NCBI GenBank assembly: GCA_902834055.1
Contig: CADFHB010000023.1
Location: 1 to 8,878 of the forward strand
Source of the DNA: Lactobacillaceae bacterium
Lineage (GTDB): Bacteria > Bacillota > Bacilli > Lactobacillales > Lactobacillaceae
Direction: 5' to 3'
Length of the DNA: 8,878 bases
Shown here: positions 1 through 5,546 of the stretch, piece after piece
Layout: every line of letters starts with the position of its first letter
How positions within the stretch are numbered: position 1 is the first letter of the stretch
Program-made: the position numbers and the translations under genes
The notes under the pieces: model-generated
What the model saw: the letters and a program-made list of their open reading frames with translations, nothing else
Databases searched by the model: none
What the model was told of the DNA's origin: nothing

Positions 1-69
1 TTGGTCAGTGCTATTTATTTCAGCTTAGTGGCTAACTTATTCTTGAAATTTAGAGCCAATTTTTCATAA
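1..69 (+). CDS. C-terminal end of an upstream gene (partial, hypothetical membrane protein)
   Basis: The first base is in frame with 22 sense codons followed by TAA at 67-69. The peptide is hydrophobic (contains IYFSLVANLFLKF) and ends in RANFS, so it would be the end of a membrane segment. The stop sits directly on the AAGGTG ribosome binding site of the next gene, which is the spacing expected for neighbouring genes of one operon. The start lies outside the window and the product cannot be named. A chance open stretch of 22 codons is possible; the operon-like junction is the main support. Confidence 0.4.
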   Translation: MVSAIYFSLVANLFLKFRANFS

Positions 70-79
70 GGTGATATCA

Positions 80-310
80 ATGATAAATCATAGTTGGAAT
101 TATATTATTAGCCATAAATGGTCAAAAGATATTTTGAGAGCCAATTTACTATTTGTATTTTTAGTTATTTTGTATAATCTTTTTCATTTCCAATTAAAGT
201 CAATTAGTCTTCATTTCTTTATCAAGACCTTTTTGTTAATGAATCTATGCTTAATTATCAAAATGTTTTTGAATGCTTATGACAAAGCTGAAAAGCAGCA
301 AGACCAATAG
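80..310 (+). CDS. Small two-helix membrane protein, 76 aa, unknown function
   Basis: The product is not recognised. Two hydrophobic stretches, about residues 20-37 (LLFVFLVILYNLF) and 46-63 (FFIKTFLLMNLCLIIKMFL), predict two membrane helices joined by a short loop, with a charged tail ending in KAEKQQDQ. I chose ATG at 80 over the in-frame GTG at 71. AAGGTGAT at 68-75 is a very good Shine-Dalgarno sequence lying 6 nt before this ATG, and the GTG would lie inside it. The gene directly follows the end of the preceding frame (stop at 67-69) and precedes the L,D-transpeptidase by 76 nt, so a link to envelope biology is possible but is only inferred from position. The AT-rich composition matches the neighbours. 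Confidence 0.65.
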   Translation: MINHSWNYIISHKWSKDILRANLLFVFLVILYNLFHFQLKSISLHFFIKTFLLMNLCLIIKMFLNAYDKAEKQQDQ

Positions 311-386
311 ATGGGAGCAGGAGTCTTGTAATTTTGTTTATAAGCAGTAGTATGACCCTATAAAAGAGTTAAATGAGGGTTGAAAC
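311..386 (+). promoter_or_regulatory. Leader of the L,D-transpeptidase gene with possible weak promoter
   Basis: This short gap holds a GAGGG ribosome binding site (375-379) placed 7 nt before the ATG at 387. Two imperfect promoter readings exist: TTGTAA (326-331) with TAGTAT (348-353) at 16 nt, or TTGTTT (334-339) with TATAAA (359-364) at 19 nt. Neither is close to consensus, so it stays open whether the transpeptidase has its own promoter or is read through from the upstream gene. Confidence 0.25.
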
Positions 387-1781
387 ATGCAAAATTTTAG
401 CTTGAAGAAAATAATTGCAGGACTATTAATTCTACTTTTTATATTGTTGGTAGGAATGCATGTTCATCAACGGACACACTTCAATAAAAATGTAAGTATC
501 AACAACGTTCCAGTTGGTGGACTAACCACGCAACAGGCCTACGATAAAGTAAGCACAACTAAAAGGAAATCGAAAATTTACGTCAAACATGATTTGGTAT
601 ATGAAGGAAGTGCCACTAATTCGAGCTTTAAGCCATCTGATAAAGTTAGGATTAGTAAGGCTCTTCGTCGGCAATACACTTTTTTCCCTTCAAAGAAACG
701 GGAAAATTTGATAGTGGAGCCAGCTAATTTAGATAAATCATCATTGAATGATATCGATTTAGCCATTTCAAAAAAGGTTCAACAACTTAATGCCGGTCGA
801 ACAGCTCCAAGAGATGCCTATGCAGTCTATCAAAATGGTAAAGTCTCAATTGTTCCAGCAGTAAACGGAACACAATTTAGTGATACTGGCCTTTATAATA
901 CGGTGGATAAGGAATTCGTTAATGGGACGATTCATTTAACACCGAGATTTATTACTCCTTTGTCAGCTCATAGTAAAATTGTAAGAAATGAAAAAATAAA
1001 ATTGAGTAAGTTACAAAATCGATCAGTGACTTATCAAGTTCAAAAGAAAAACTATAGATTTACCACAGATGATGTAATTTCAAAAGCTACTTACCAACAT
1101 GGTAAATACCACTTTGAAACTAAAAATATTAGGGAGAAAATTAAAAAGATAAATGCCAAACAGGCAACCTTAGGTAAAAGTTTTAAATTCAAAACTGCTT
1201 CTGGAAAGGTTATTAACACTTCTAATGCAGGAACTTATGGTTGGAAAATTAGTAGTAAGCAAGCAGGACAAACTTTGGCTAATGCTATTATTAGCAATAA
1301 GAACAATATTAATGCCGAAAGTGACATTTATGGTAAAGGATATAGTCATCTTGGAACAGGCTATTCAGTTACAAGTAATCATGGAATCGGTCGAACTTAT
1401 GTCGCCGTTTCATTAGCTGACCAACATGCATGGTTTTATAAGAATGGTAAATGTGTTCTTAGTACTGATATTGTTAGTGGTTCTGACAATGCAGCAAATA
1501 GAACACCTAAGGGCGTTTGGTATATCATGTATCAGCAATCACCATCTGTCTTACGTGGAACAAATGATGATGGCTCCAAATATAGTAGTCCTGTTCAATA
1601 TTGGTCACCGTTTACATTATCAGGCTGTGGTTTTCATGATGCTAGTTGGCGACATGACTGGTCAAAGACAGCTTATAAGCAAACTAATGGTGGGTCGCAT
1701 GGGTGTATTAATATGCACCCAGAAAACGCAGGAGATGGCTTTCATGCCCTTTCTAAGGGAGAACCAGTTATTATCTATTAA
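387..1781 (+). CDS. L,D-transpeptidase (YkuD domain), membrane-anchored, Ldtfm-like
   Basis: Predicted cell-wall enzyme forming 3->3 peptidoglycan cross-links (or attaching proteins or D-amino acids) outside the membrane. Residues 9-26 form a single N-terminal membrane anchor after KK. Next come regions typical of the PG_binding_4 family, starting near residue 36 (NNVPVGGLTTQQAYDKV) and again around 145-170 (PRDAYAVYQNGKVSIVPAVNG). The YkuD catalytic domain spans about 337-464. Its active site is visible: His417 in GFHDASW and the S-H-G-C-I-N motif with Ser437, His438 and nucleophile Cys440. The 464-aa length and layout closely match Enterococcus faecium Ldtfm (466 aa, Cys442), a known beta-lactam-insensitive transpeptidase. 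An extra cysteine, Cys414, lies three residues before His417. The start is supported by GAGGG at 375-379. It is followed within 13 nt by a small membrane-protein gene. Confidence 0.95.
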   Translation: MQNFSLKKIIAGLLILLFILLVGMHVHQRTHFNKNVSINNVPVGGLTTQQAYDKVSTTKRKSKIYVKHDLVYEGSATNSSFKPSDKVRISKALRRQYTFFPSKKRENLIVEPANLDKSSLNDIDLAISKKVQQLNAGRTAPRDAYAVYQNGKVSIVPAVNGTQFSDTGLYNTVDKEFVNGTIHLTPRFITPLSAHSKIVRNEKIKLSKLQNRSVTYQVQKKNYRFTTDDVISKATYQHGKYHFETKNIREKIKKINAKQATLGKSFKFKTASGKVINTSNAGTYGWKISSKQAGQTLANAIISNKNNINAESDIYGKGYSHLGTGYSVTSNHGIGRTYVAVSLADQHAWFYKNGKCVLSTDIVSGSDNAANRTPKGVWYIMYQQSPSVLRGTNDDGSKYSSPVQYWSPFTLSGCGFHDASWRHDWSKTAYKQTNGGSHGCINMHPENAGDGFHALSKGEPVIIY

Positions 1782-1793
1782 GGAGTGTAAAGC

Positions 1794-1880
1794 GTGCGAA
1801 AAGGTGCTAAAAAGGCCATTTACTGTGCCGTAGTTTTCTTTATTTTGGTAATATCAATTTCATTTTTACTTACACAATAG
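1794..1880 (+). CDS. Very small membrane protein, 28 aa, unknown
   Basis: This is a short frame that would normally be missed. It starts with GTG at 1794, 8 nt after AGGAG (1781-1785), and stops with TAG at 1878-1880. The peptide has a basic N-terminus (MRKGAKKA) and one hydrophobic helix (YCAVVFFILVISISFLL), so it would be a single-pass protein with its N-terminus inside. It starts 12 nt after the transpeptidase stop, and its own stop overlaps the ribosome binding site of the next gene (AGGAGGG at 1879-1885), which indicates translational coupling. No family is recognised. Tight linkage suggests co-expression with the transpeptidase. The function is unknown, and a role as partner or regulator would be speculation. 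Confidence 0.6.
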   Translation: MRKGAKKAIYCAVVFFILVISISFLLTQ

Positions 1881-1890
1881 GAGGGTAATA

Positions 1891-2046
1891 ATGCGTTTAG
1901 ATACGAAAAAAGACCTAATTATTGGGAACGTATTTTTTATATTGTTGATAATAATTTACCTTCTATTACATGCAGGGCCATTAAATTTACTAGTCCTTTT
2001 AACAGGTTTGATATTGCTTAATTTGATAATACTTATAATTAAATAG
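1891..2046 (+). CDS. Small hydrophobic protein, 51 aa, unknown
   Basis: ATG at 1891 is preceded by a near-perfect AGGAGGG (1879-1885) at 5 nt spacing, and the frame closes with TAG at 2044-2046. After a charged start (MRLDTKKD) come two hydrophobic segments, about residues 9-26 and 30-50. They are split by HAGPLN, so a two-helix hairpin in the membrane is predicted. It is the last gene of the run beginning upstream of the transpeptidase, 10 nt after the 28-residue frame. The product is not recognised. The strong ribosome binding site and operon position support that it is translated. Confidence 0.65.
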   Translation: MRLDTKKDLIIGNVFFILLIIIYLLLHAGPLNLLVLLTGLILLNLIILIIK

Positions 2047-2056
2047 AAATAAGAAT

Positions 2057-2076
2057 TATCTTTTAATAAAAAGATA
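2057..2076. other. Small AT-rich hairpin just after the envelope operon
   Basis: TATCTTTT and AAAAGATA form an 8-bp stem with a 4-nt AATA loop, starting 10 nt after the stop of the 51-residue protein. It has only one G-C pair and no clear T-run after it, so it is a weak candidate for a terminator or a 3'-end protecting structure. Confidence 0.25.
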
Positions 2077-2170
2077 CACACTCTAAAAAGAGCTAAATTT
2101 CAATTTTGAGATACGTATCGATTTTATTCTCATGAAGAATCTACCAATGATATATGTATAAAATTGGTTC

Positions 2171-2217
2171 AACCCCTATTTTATTTAGATTAGCAATATC
2201 AAAATAAAATAGGGGTT
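2171..2217. terminator. Long perfect hairpin, possible terminator of the envelope operon
   Basis: AACCCCTATTTTATTT (2171-2186) and its exact reverse complement (2202-2217) form a 16-bp stem with a 15-nt loop. It is the first strong hairpin after the last envelope gene, 125 nt downstream. The GC pairs sit at the base of the stem, and neither flank carries a long T-run (AAATTATAC on the + side). It may therefore act as an inefficient terminator or a transcript-stabilising structure rather than a textbook intrinsic terminator. Confidence 0.45.
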
Positions 2218-2623
2218 AAATTATACTTGTGTAGCTAGAATAACTAGCAACATATAAACTCTGCATGTTTAACTGAGACATCGGATTATACCAATTCACA
2301 ATTAGAAGAATAAACAGATTACTCAACAAGATTATGAAATTTACAATATGCTGATAGGAAAGCCATTCAACAACAGAACCATCTTACTCAACACTTTATT
2401 AGCTTAAAAGCGAGTTCAGCAATAATAAGATAAATGAGCCATATAACAAACCAAGAAATTTATAATGCCTATATTTTGCTTTATTACGCCTTTATAGGCT
2501 CTTTAAGAGTATTAAGGTATTTCACACTATTTAGCATATAAGATGGGCTAAAATAGGGCTTATTTAAGCTCTCAATAAGTATTTATCTTTTTTCTTTAAG
2601 ACTTTAACTATAACTTTTAAACA
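2218..2623. other. About 400 nt without a supported gene
   Basis: AT-rich sequence with stop codons in all frames. The longest open stretches are about 30-40 codons and lack ribosome binding sites. A 33-codon + frame near 2306-2407 (containing QQDYEIYNMLIGKPF) looks vaguely protein-like but has no start signal, and I could not assign it to any family. The stretch could be decayed coding DNA. No RNA gene, repeat array or promoter of good quality was seen. Confidence 0.4.
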
Positions 2624-2660
2624 AAAGGCTTCGATTCCCAAGCAGAGAATCGAAGCCTTT
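2624..2660 (+). terminator. Strong GC-containing hairpin, probable bidirectional terminator
   Basis: AAAGGCTTCGATTC (2624-2637) pairs perfectly with 2647-2660 (14 bp, 9-nt loop). On the + side it is followed by CATTTTTTAT. On the minus side the stem end runs into TTTTGTTT. Both directions resemble intrinsic terminators. It would stop + transcripts from the left, and minus transcripts coming from the lysS-like fragment at 2815-2889. Confidence 0.6.
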
Positions 2661-2814
2661 CATTTTTTATGCCAGCTTTTTACCAACTTAATTTATTTAA
2701 ATTTGGTGTATTTTTGGTGTACACACACCACAGTTACTAACTTTTTAGAAGTTAATAACTGATTTAGCCTAAATCCACGAAGTCGCTTAAAAGCCGTCAT
2801 TTCAAGCTTTTAGA

Positions 2815-2889
2815 CTACTTCTTCTTGTTCTTCTTACCCTTCTTGCTATCTTTAGTTTCCTTTTCTGGACGCATTGTTGGGAAGAAGAA
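2815..2889 (-). pseudogene. lysS: 3'-end fragment of lysS (lysyl-tRNA synthetase)
   Basis: Read on the minus strand this encodes FFFPTMRPEKETKDSKKG, then KKNKKK and a TAG stop at 2817-2815. FPTMRP is the hallmark of the extreme C-terminus of bacterial class II lysyl-tRNA synthetases (usual ending DV-x-x-FPTMRP), often followed by a short lysine-rich tail in lactobacilli. Only about 25 codons remain. Upstream (2890 and higher) the reading becomes unrelated (CKQLY) and meets a stop near 2920, so the rest of the roughly 500-residue gene is absent here. Directly after the stop lies a small hairpin (TAAAAGC/GCTTTTA, 2788-2812), perhaps the original lysS terminator. A displaced 3' gene end is the typical product of site-specific integration into the 3' end of a gene; a deletion remnant is the alternative. 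Confidence 0.6.
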
Positions 2890-2920
2890 GTATAATTGCT
2901 TACAATACCTTCTTCTGGCA

Positions 2921-3035
2921 TTTCACATTTTTTCACACGTTTAAATGACTACAAATACTATCATATCAACCATTTTCGTGATCATAAAAATTATAGGATA
3001 TCATTTAGTTCAAAACATGTGAAAAAAGTGAGAAA
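2921..3035. repeat. Imperfect inverted repeat beside the lysS fragment
   Basis: The arm at 2921-2942 (TTTCACATTTTTTCACACG then TTT) is a near-complement of 3013-3035 (AAACATGTGAAAAAAGTGAG then AAA), with a few mismatches and one extra base. They are separated by about 70 nt of AT-rich sequence. Each arm itself contains two copies of a TTTCACA-like unit. The arrangement 30-150 nt from a truncated lysS end would suit arm-type binding sites of a tyrosine recombinase or a regulator, but no integrase gene is visible. The function is inferred. Confidence 0.4.
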
Positions 3036-3055
3036 TCATAGCCTTAAACTAACAT

Positions 3056-3102
3056 AAAAAGCCTATAACAAACACGGTAAAAACGTATTGTTATAGGCTT
3101 TT
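3056..3102 (-). terminator. Intrinsic terminator of tRNA-Thr
   Basis: AAAAGCCTATAACAA (3057-3071) and its exact complement (3088-3102) form a 15-bp stem with a 16-nt loop. On the minus strand the stem is followed by a T-run (complement of AAAAA at 3056-3060). It begins 14 nt after the tRNA 3' end. The + side also ends in TTTT, so it may work both ways. Confidence 0.8.
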
Positions 3103-3115
3103 AGTATGTTTCTAG

Positions 3116-3188
3116 TGCTGACTAGAGGATTCGAACCTCCGACCTCATCATTACTAATGACGTGCTCTGCCAACTGAGCTAAGTCAGC
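3116..3188 (-). tRNA. tRNA-Thr, anticodon AGT
   Basis: A complete 73-nt cloverleaf: acceptor stem GCTGACT/AGTCAGC, D-arm GCTC/GAGC with AGTTGGCA loop, anticodon stem CGTCA/TGATG with loop TTAGTAA, variable AGGTC, and T-arm GGAGG/CCTCT with loop TTCGAAT. The anticodon AGT lies at 3155-3153 and reads ACU. A34 would be expected to be edited to inosine by TadA so that ACC and ACA can also be read. The discriminator is A, and the 3' CCA is not encoded (the genome reads ACT), so CCA must be added by the nucleotidyltransferase. It stands alone with its own promoter and terminator, between the AT-rich half and the GC-rich operon. Confidence 0.95.
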
Positions 3189-3206
3189 ATTTCACCAGCG
3201 AATATT

Positions 3207-3234
3207 AGTATAGCATATCCCCGCCTAAACGCAA
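3207..3234 (-). promoter_or_regulatory. Promoter of tRNA-Thr
   Basis: On the minus strand TTGCGT (3234-3229) and TATACT (3212-3207) are separated by 16 nt, and the tRNA 5' end follows 18 nt after the -10 box. Both boxes are close to the sigma-70/SigA consensus. The promoter starts immediately after the T-run of the helicase operon terminator, so the two units are packed with almost no gap. Confidence 0.75.
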
Positions 3235-3235
3235 G

Positions 3236-3287
3236 GAAAAAATTAAAAAAGTGAAGCAAAAGTCACCTTGGGACTCACGCTTCACTT
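3236..3287 (-). terminator. Intrinsic terminator of the TerB-BrxD-helicase operon
   Basis: On the minus strand AAGTGAAGC (3287-3279) pairs with GCTTCACTT (3257-3249), a 9-bp stem with a 21-nt loop, followed by TTTTTTAATTTTTTCC. This is a convincing rho-independent terminator. The helicase stop codon TGA (3284-3282) lies inside the 5' arm of the stem. Confidence 0.85.
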
Positions 3288-5531
3288 CTTTGTTTTCTCA
3301 TGTAGTCCGTCACCCATCTGGGCCACACACTTCTTCATCTCATTAATATCCAAAATACTCTGGGCGAATTCCTTGCGGACCAGGTCATCAGGTAGGTACT
3401 CGTCATACTTATCAAAGACCGGCACCTCCTTTGGGTACAGCAACTCCAGTGGATCAAAGTCCCTTGCCGCCTCCTCCTTCAAGACCTGGAAGAACTCCTC
3501 GGCGCTGGTGTCCATGGCAAATTCCATGAAGTAGGGTCGGGCCGAGTTAAAGCCGCGTAGGTTCAACCGCTTGGCACACTTAATCCGCAGCAACCGTTCT
3601 AGGGCCAGAAAGGCATAGCTCCCGGTCCACGGGAAGAGACACCACATCTTGCCACCGAGGTTAATCAATTGCTTTTTCGGCAGGCCCGCAATATTAGCGG
3701 TGTCACGAGCCTGTGTCAGTCGTGCTCGGGCGTTCTTCATCAGGTACGGGTACATCTGACTTTCTACCAAGACCTGCCGCATCCGTTTCAAAATCTTTGG
3801 ATGAATGTCACCCGGGACATCCCCAAAGTATGCCGGAATCCGGCCCTTGACACCATGACAGTACACCTGGTGACGCTGGCGGTCAATATCTTCAACCACC
3901 CATACCCGGCCAGCAATTGCAATCTTGTCACCAACCGGTGGCGGCTTAACAATCGTTCCTAGTTCTTCGGATCTAGCATGGACGCTGAACTCCTCATTTT
4001 CCTGGAAGACCGCGTAGAACTTGAAGTTGTTGACGACCCGCTCGCCGGCCATACCGACAATCAGGTTACCCCGTTCCGTCTGCTGAATCTGGTCCTTCTT
4101 CACTAGATGGCGTAAGAGGATCCGGTAATCGTCCGAACTAACGTTATGGAAGTAGTTCAATGGCAAAACTCGACCAGCCAACTCCGCTGGACTCATCTCC
4201 CCGCCGGATGCCAGGGTGCTCATTGTCTGGTGGTAGAGCAGGCTGTATGGCAGGCGGTTGGGTTCTGGTGGTTCAACCCACCGTTCTTCTAGATATAATT
4301 GGACCAGGGCAATTCCCTGGAGCAGTGGCCAGGGAATCAGGTCCGGCAGCATCGCCCGCGACTCCGGGTGTTCTTCCCGCATCACAAAGTGCATCTCGGG
4401 CGGATTCCCCCGCCGGCCGGTCCGGCCCATCCGCTGGAGAAATCCAGAAACAGTGAAAGGAGCGTCAATCTGAAAGGCCTGCTCCAGCTTTCCAATGTCA
4501 ATCCCCAGCTCCAAGGTCGCTGTTGCACAGGTCGTCATGTAGGAGTCGTCATCCTTCATCGCGTCCTCTGCTGTTGCTCGAAATGCCGGTGACAGGTTCC
4601 CATGGTGGATTAAGAAGCGGTCCGGCTCGTGCCTGGCTGCGCTATAGGAACGGAGCATCTGGCAAACCGCCTCACACTCCTCCCGGCTATTGGTAAAGAC
4701 CAGGCTCTTCTTCCCGCGGGTGTGCTCAAAGATATAGCCAATTCCCGGGTCAGCCAGTTCCGGCGCTGTATCCGTCTTCGGTTCTACCGGGGCCGCCGGG
4801 TCAAAGTCCTTGCTGGCTGCCTGGGGATCAGTCTGGTAAAAATGTTCCATCGATAGACGCCAGACCTGCCGGGTGTTTTTGACCTTGGGCGCAACGGTCC
4901 GGTGCCCGGATCCAGCTCCCAGGAATTTTGCTGCCTCCCGGAGGTTTCCAATCGTCGCCGATAGACCAATCCGCCGCGGTCTAACCCCGGCCAACCGGCT
5001 CAAGCGCTCAATCAAACAGAAGGTCTGTCCACCACGGTCACTCCGCAGAAAGGAGTGGAGTTCGTCAATCACCACGAAACGGAGACCGTGGAAGAGGTGG
5101 GGAATATCCATATGTTTATTGATCATGAAAGACTCTAGTGACTCCGGCGTGATCTGCAAGACACCAGACGGGTGCTTCAGCATCTTCCGTTTCTGGGTCG
5201 CCGCCACATCACCATGCCAGCGCCAGACGGGGATATCCGAATCTTCCGTCAGTTCGGTCAACCGGCTGTACTGGTCGTTGATCAGGGCCTTGAGTGGCGC
5301 AATGTAAAGGCAGTTGACGGAGTCTCTTGCCCCTGATTCACTCAGCTCAGTCAGAATCGGGAAAAAGGCCGCCTCGGTCTTCCCCGCAGCCGTGGACGCC
5401 GACAGTAAGACATTGTGGTCCGTCCCGAAGATTTCCGCGGCCGCGGCAACCTGGATGGGCCGAAGCTGTTGCCAGCCCTGCCGGTAGATGTAGTCCTGGA
5501 TGAAAGGCGCATAGTGTGCGAAGACGTCCAT
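3282..5531 (-). CDS. Lhr-like superfamily II DNA helicase, BrxHI type
   Basis: ATP-driven nucleic-acid helicase/translocase of 749 residues. All core motifs are visible: motif I ASTAAGKT (about 45-52), Walker B DELH (156-159), motif III SAT (191-193), motif V ATATLELGIDIG (about 336-347) and motif VI QRMGRTGRR (366-374). The C-terminal half contains a winged-helix-like region and the GTIVKPPPVGDKIAIAGRVW stretch typical of Lhr-type proteins. It resembles BrxHI of type 2 BREX systems. I use ATG at 5531 because GGGGG (5539-5543) lies 7 nt upstream; the GTG one codon earlier (5534) is too close to it. It starts 15 nt after the ATPase stop and is the last gene of the operon, ending inside its terminator. 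It is markedly GC-rich compared with the region left of 3200. The biological substrate is unknown; the BrxHI resemblance points to DNA defence. Confidence 0.9.
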   Translation of the reverse strand: MDVFAHYAPFIQDYIYRQGWQQLRPIQVAAAAEIFGTDHNVLLSASTAAGKTEAAFFPILTELSESGARDSVNCLYIAPLKALINDQYSRLTELTEDSDIPVWRWHGDVAATQKRKMLKHPSGVLQITPESLESFMINKHMDIPHLFHGLRFVVIDELHSFLRSDRGGQTFCLIERLSRLAGVRPRRIGLSATIGNLREAAKFLGAGSGHRTVAPKVKNTRQVWRLSMEHFYQTDPQAASKDFDPAAPVEPKTDTAPELADPGIGYIFEHTRGKKSLVFTNSREECEAVCQMLRSYSAARHEPDRFLIHHGNLSPAFRATAEDAMKDDDSYMTTCATATLELGIDIGKLEQAFQIDAPFTVSGFLQRMGRTGRRGNPPEMHFVMREEHPESRAMLPDLIPWPLLQGIALVQLYLEERWVEPPEPNRLPYSLLYHQTMSTLASGGEMSPAELAGRVLPLNYFHNVSSDDYRILLRHLVKKDQIQQTERGNLIVGMAGERVVNNFKFYAVFQENEEFSVHARSEELGTIVKPPPVGDKIAIAGRVWVVEDIDRQRHQVYCHGVKGRIPAYFGDVPGDIHPKILKRMRQVLVESQMYPYLMKNARARLTQARDTANIAGLPKKQLINLGGKMWCLFPWTGSYAFLALERLLRIKCAKRLNLRGFNSARPYFMEFAMDTSAEEFFQVLKEEAARDFDPLELLYPKEVPVFDKYDEYLPDDLVRKEFAQSILDINEMKKCVAQMGDGLHEKTKK

Positions 5532-5546
5532 CACAATTCCCCCATT

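Noticed and set aside
2110..2119. Perfect palindrome GATACGTATC in the gap after the envelope operon.
   Set aside because: A single 10-nt palindrome without a neighbouring promoter or a second copy is likely to be chance.
2708..2730. TTTTTGGTGTACACACACC: short repeats of GGTGTA and a 6-bp dyad TGGTGT/ACACCA, considered as a recombination core.
   Set aside because: Very short, with no matching copy elsewhere in the window.
2621..2740. A + strand stretch ending in FKFGVFLVYTHHSY before TAA, reminiscent of C-terminal tails of some phage-type integrases next to attachment sites.
   Set aside because: Only about 39 codons are open, it overlaps a terminator hairpin, and there is no catalytic motif or start. 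The resemblance is from memory and too weak to call an integrase remnant.
2047..3055. CRISPR array, riboswitch or rRNA in the gene-free region.
   Set aside because: No regularly spaced repeats, no recognisable riboswitch core and no rRNA-like sequence were seen.
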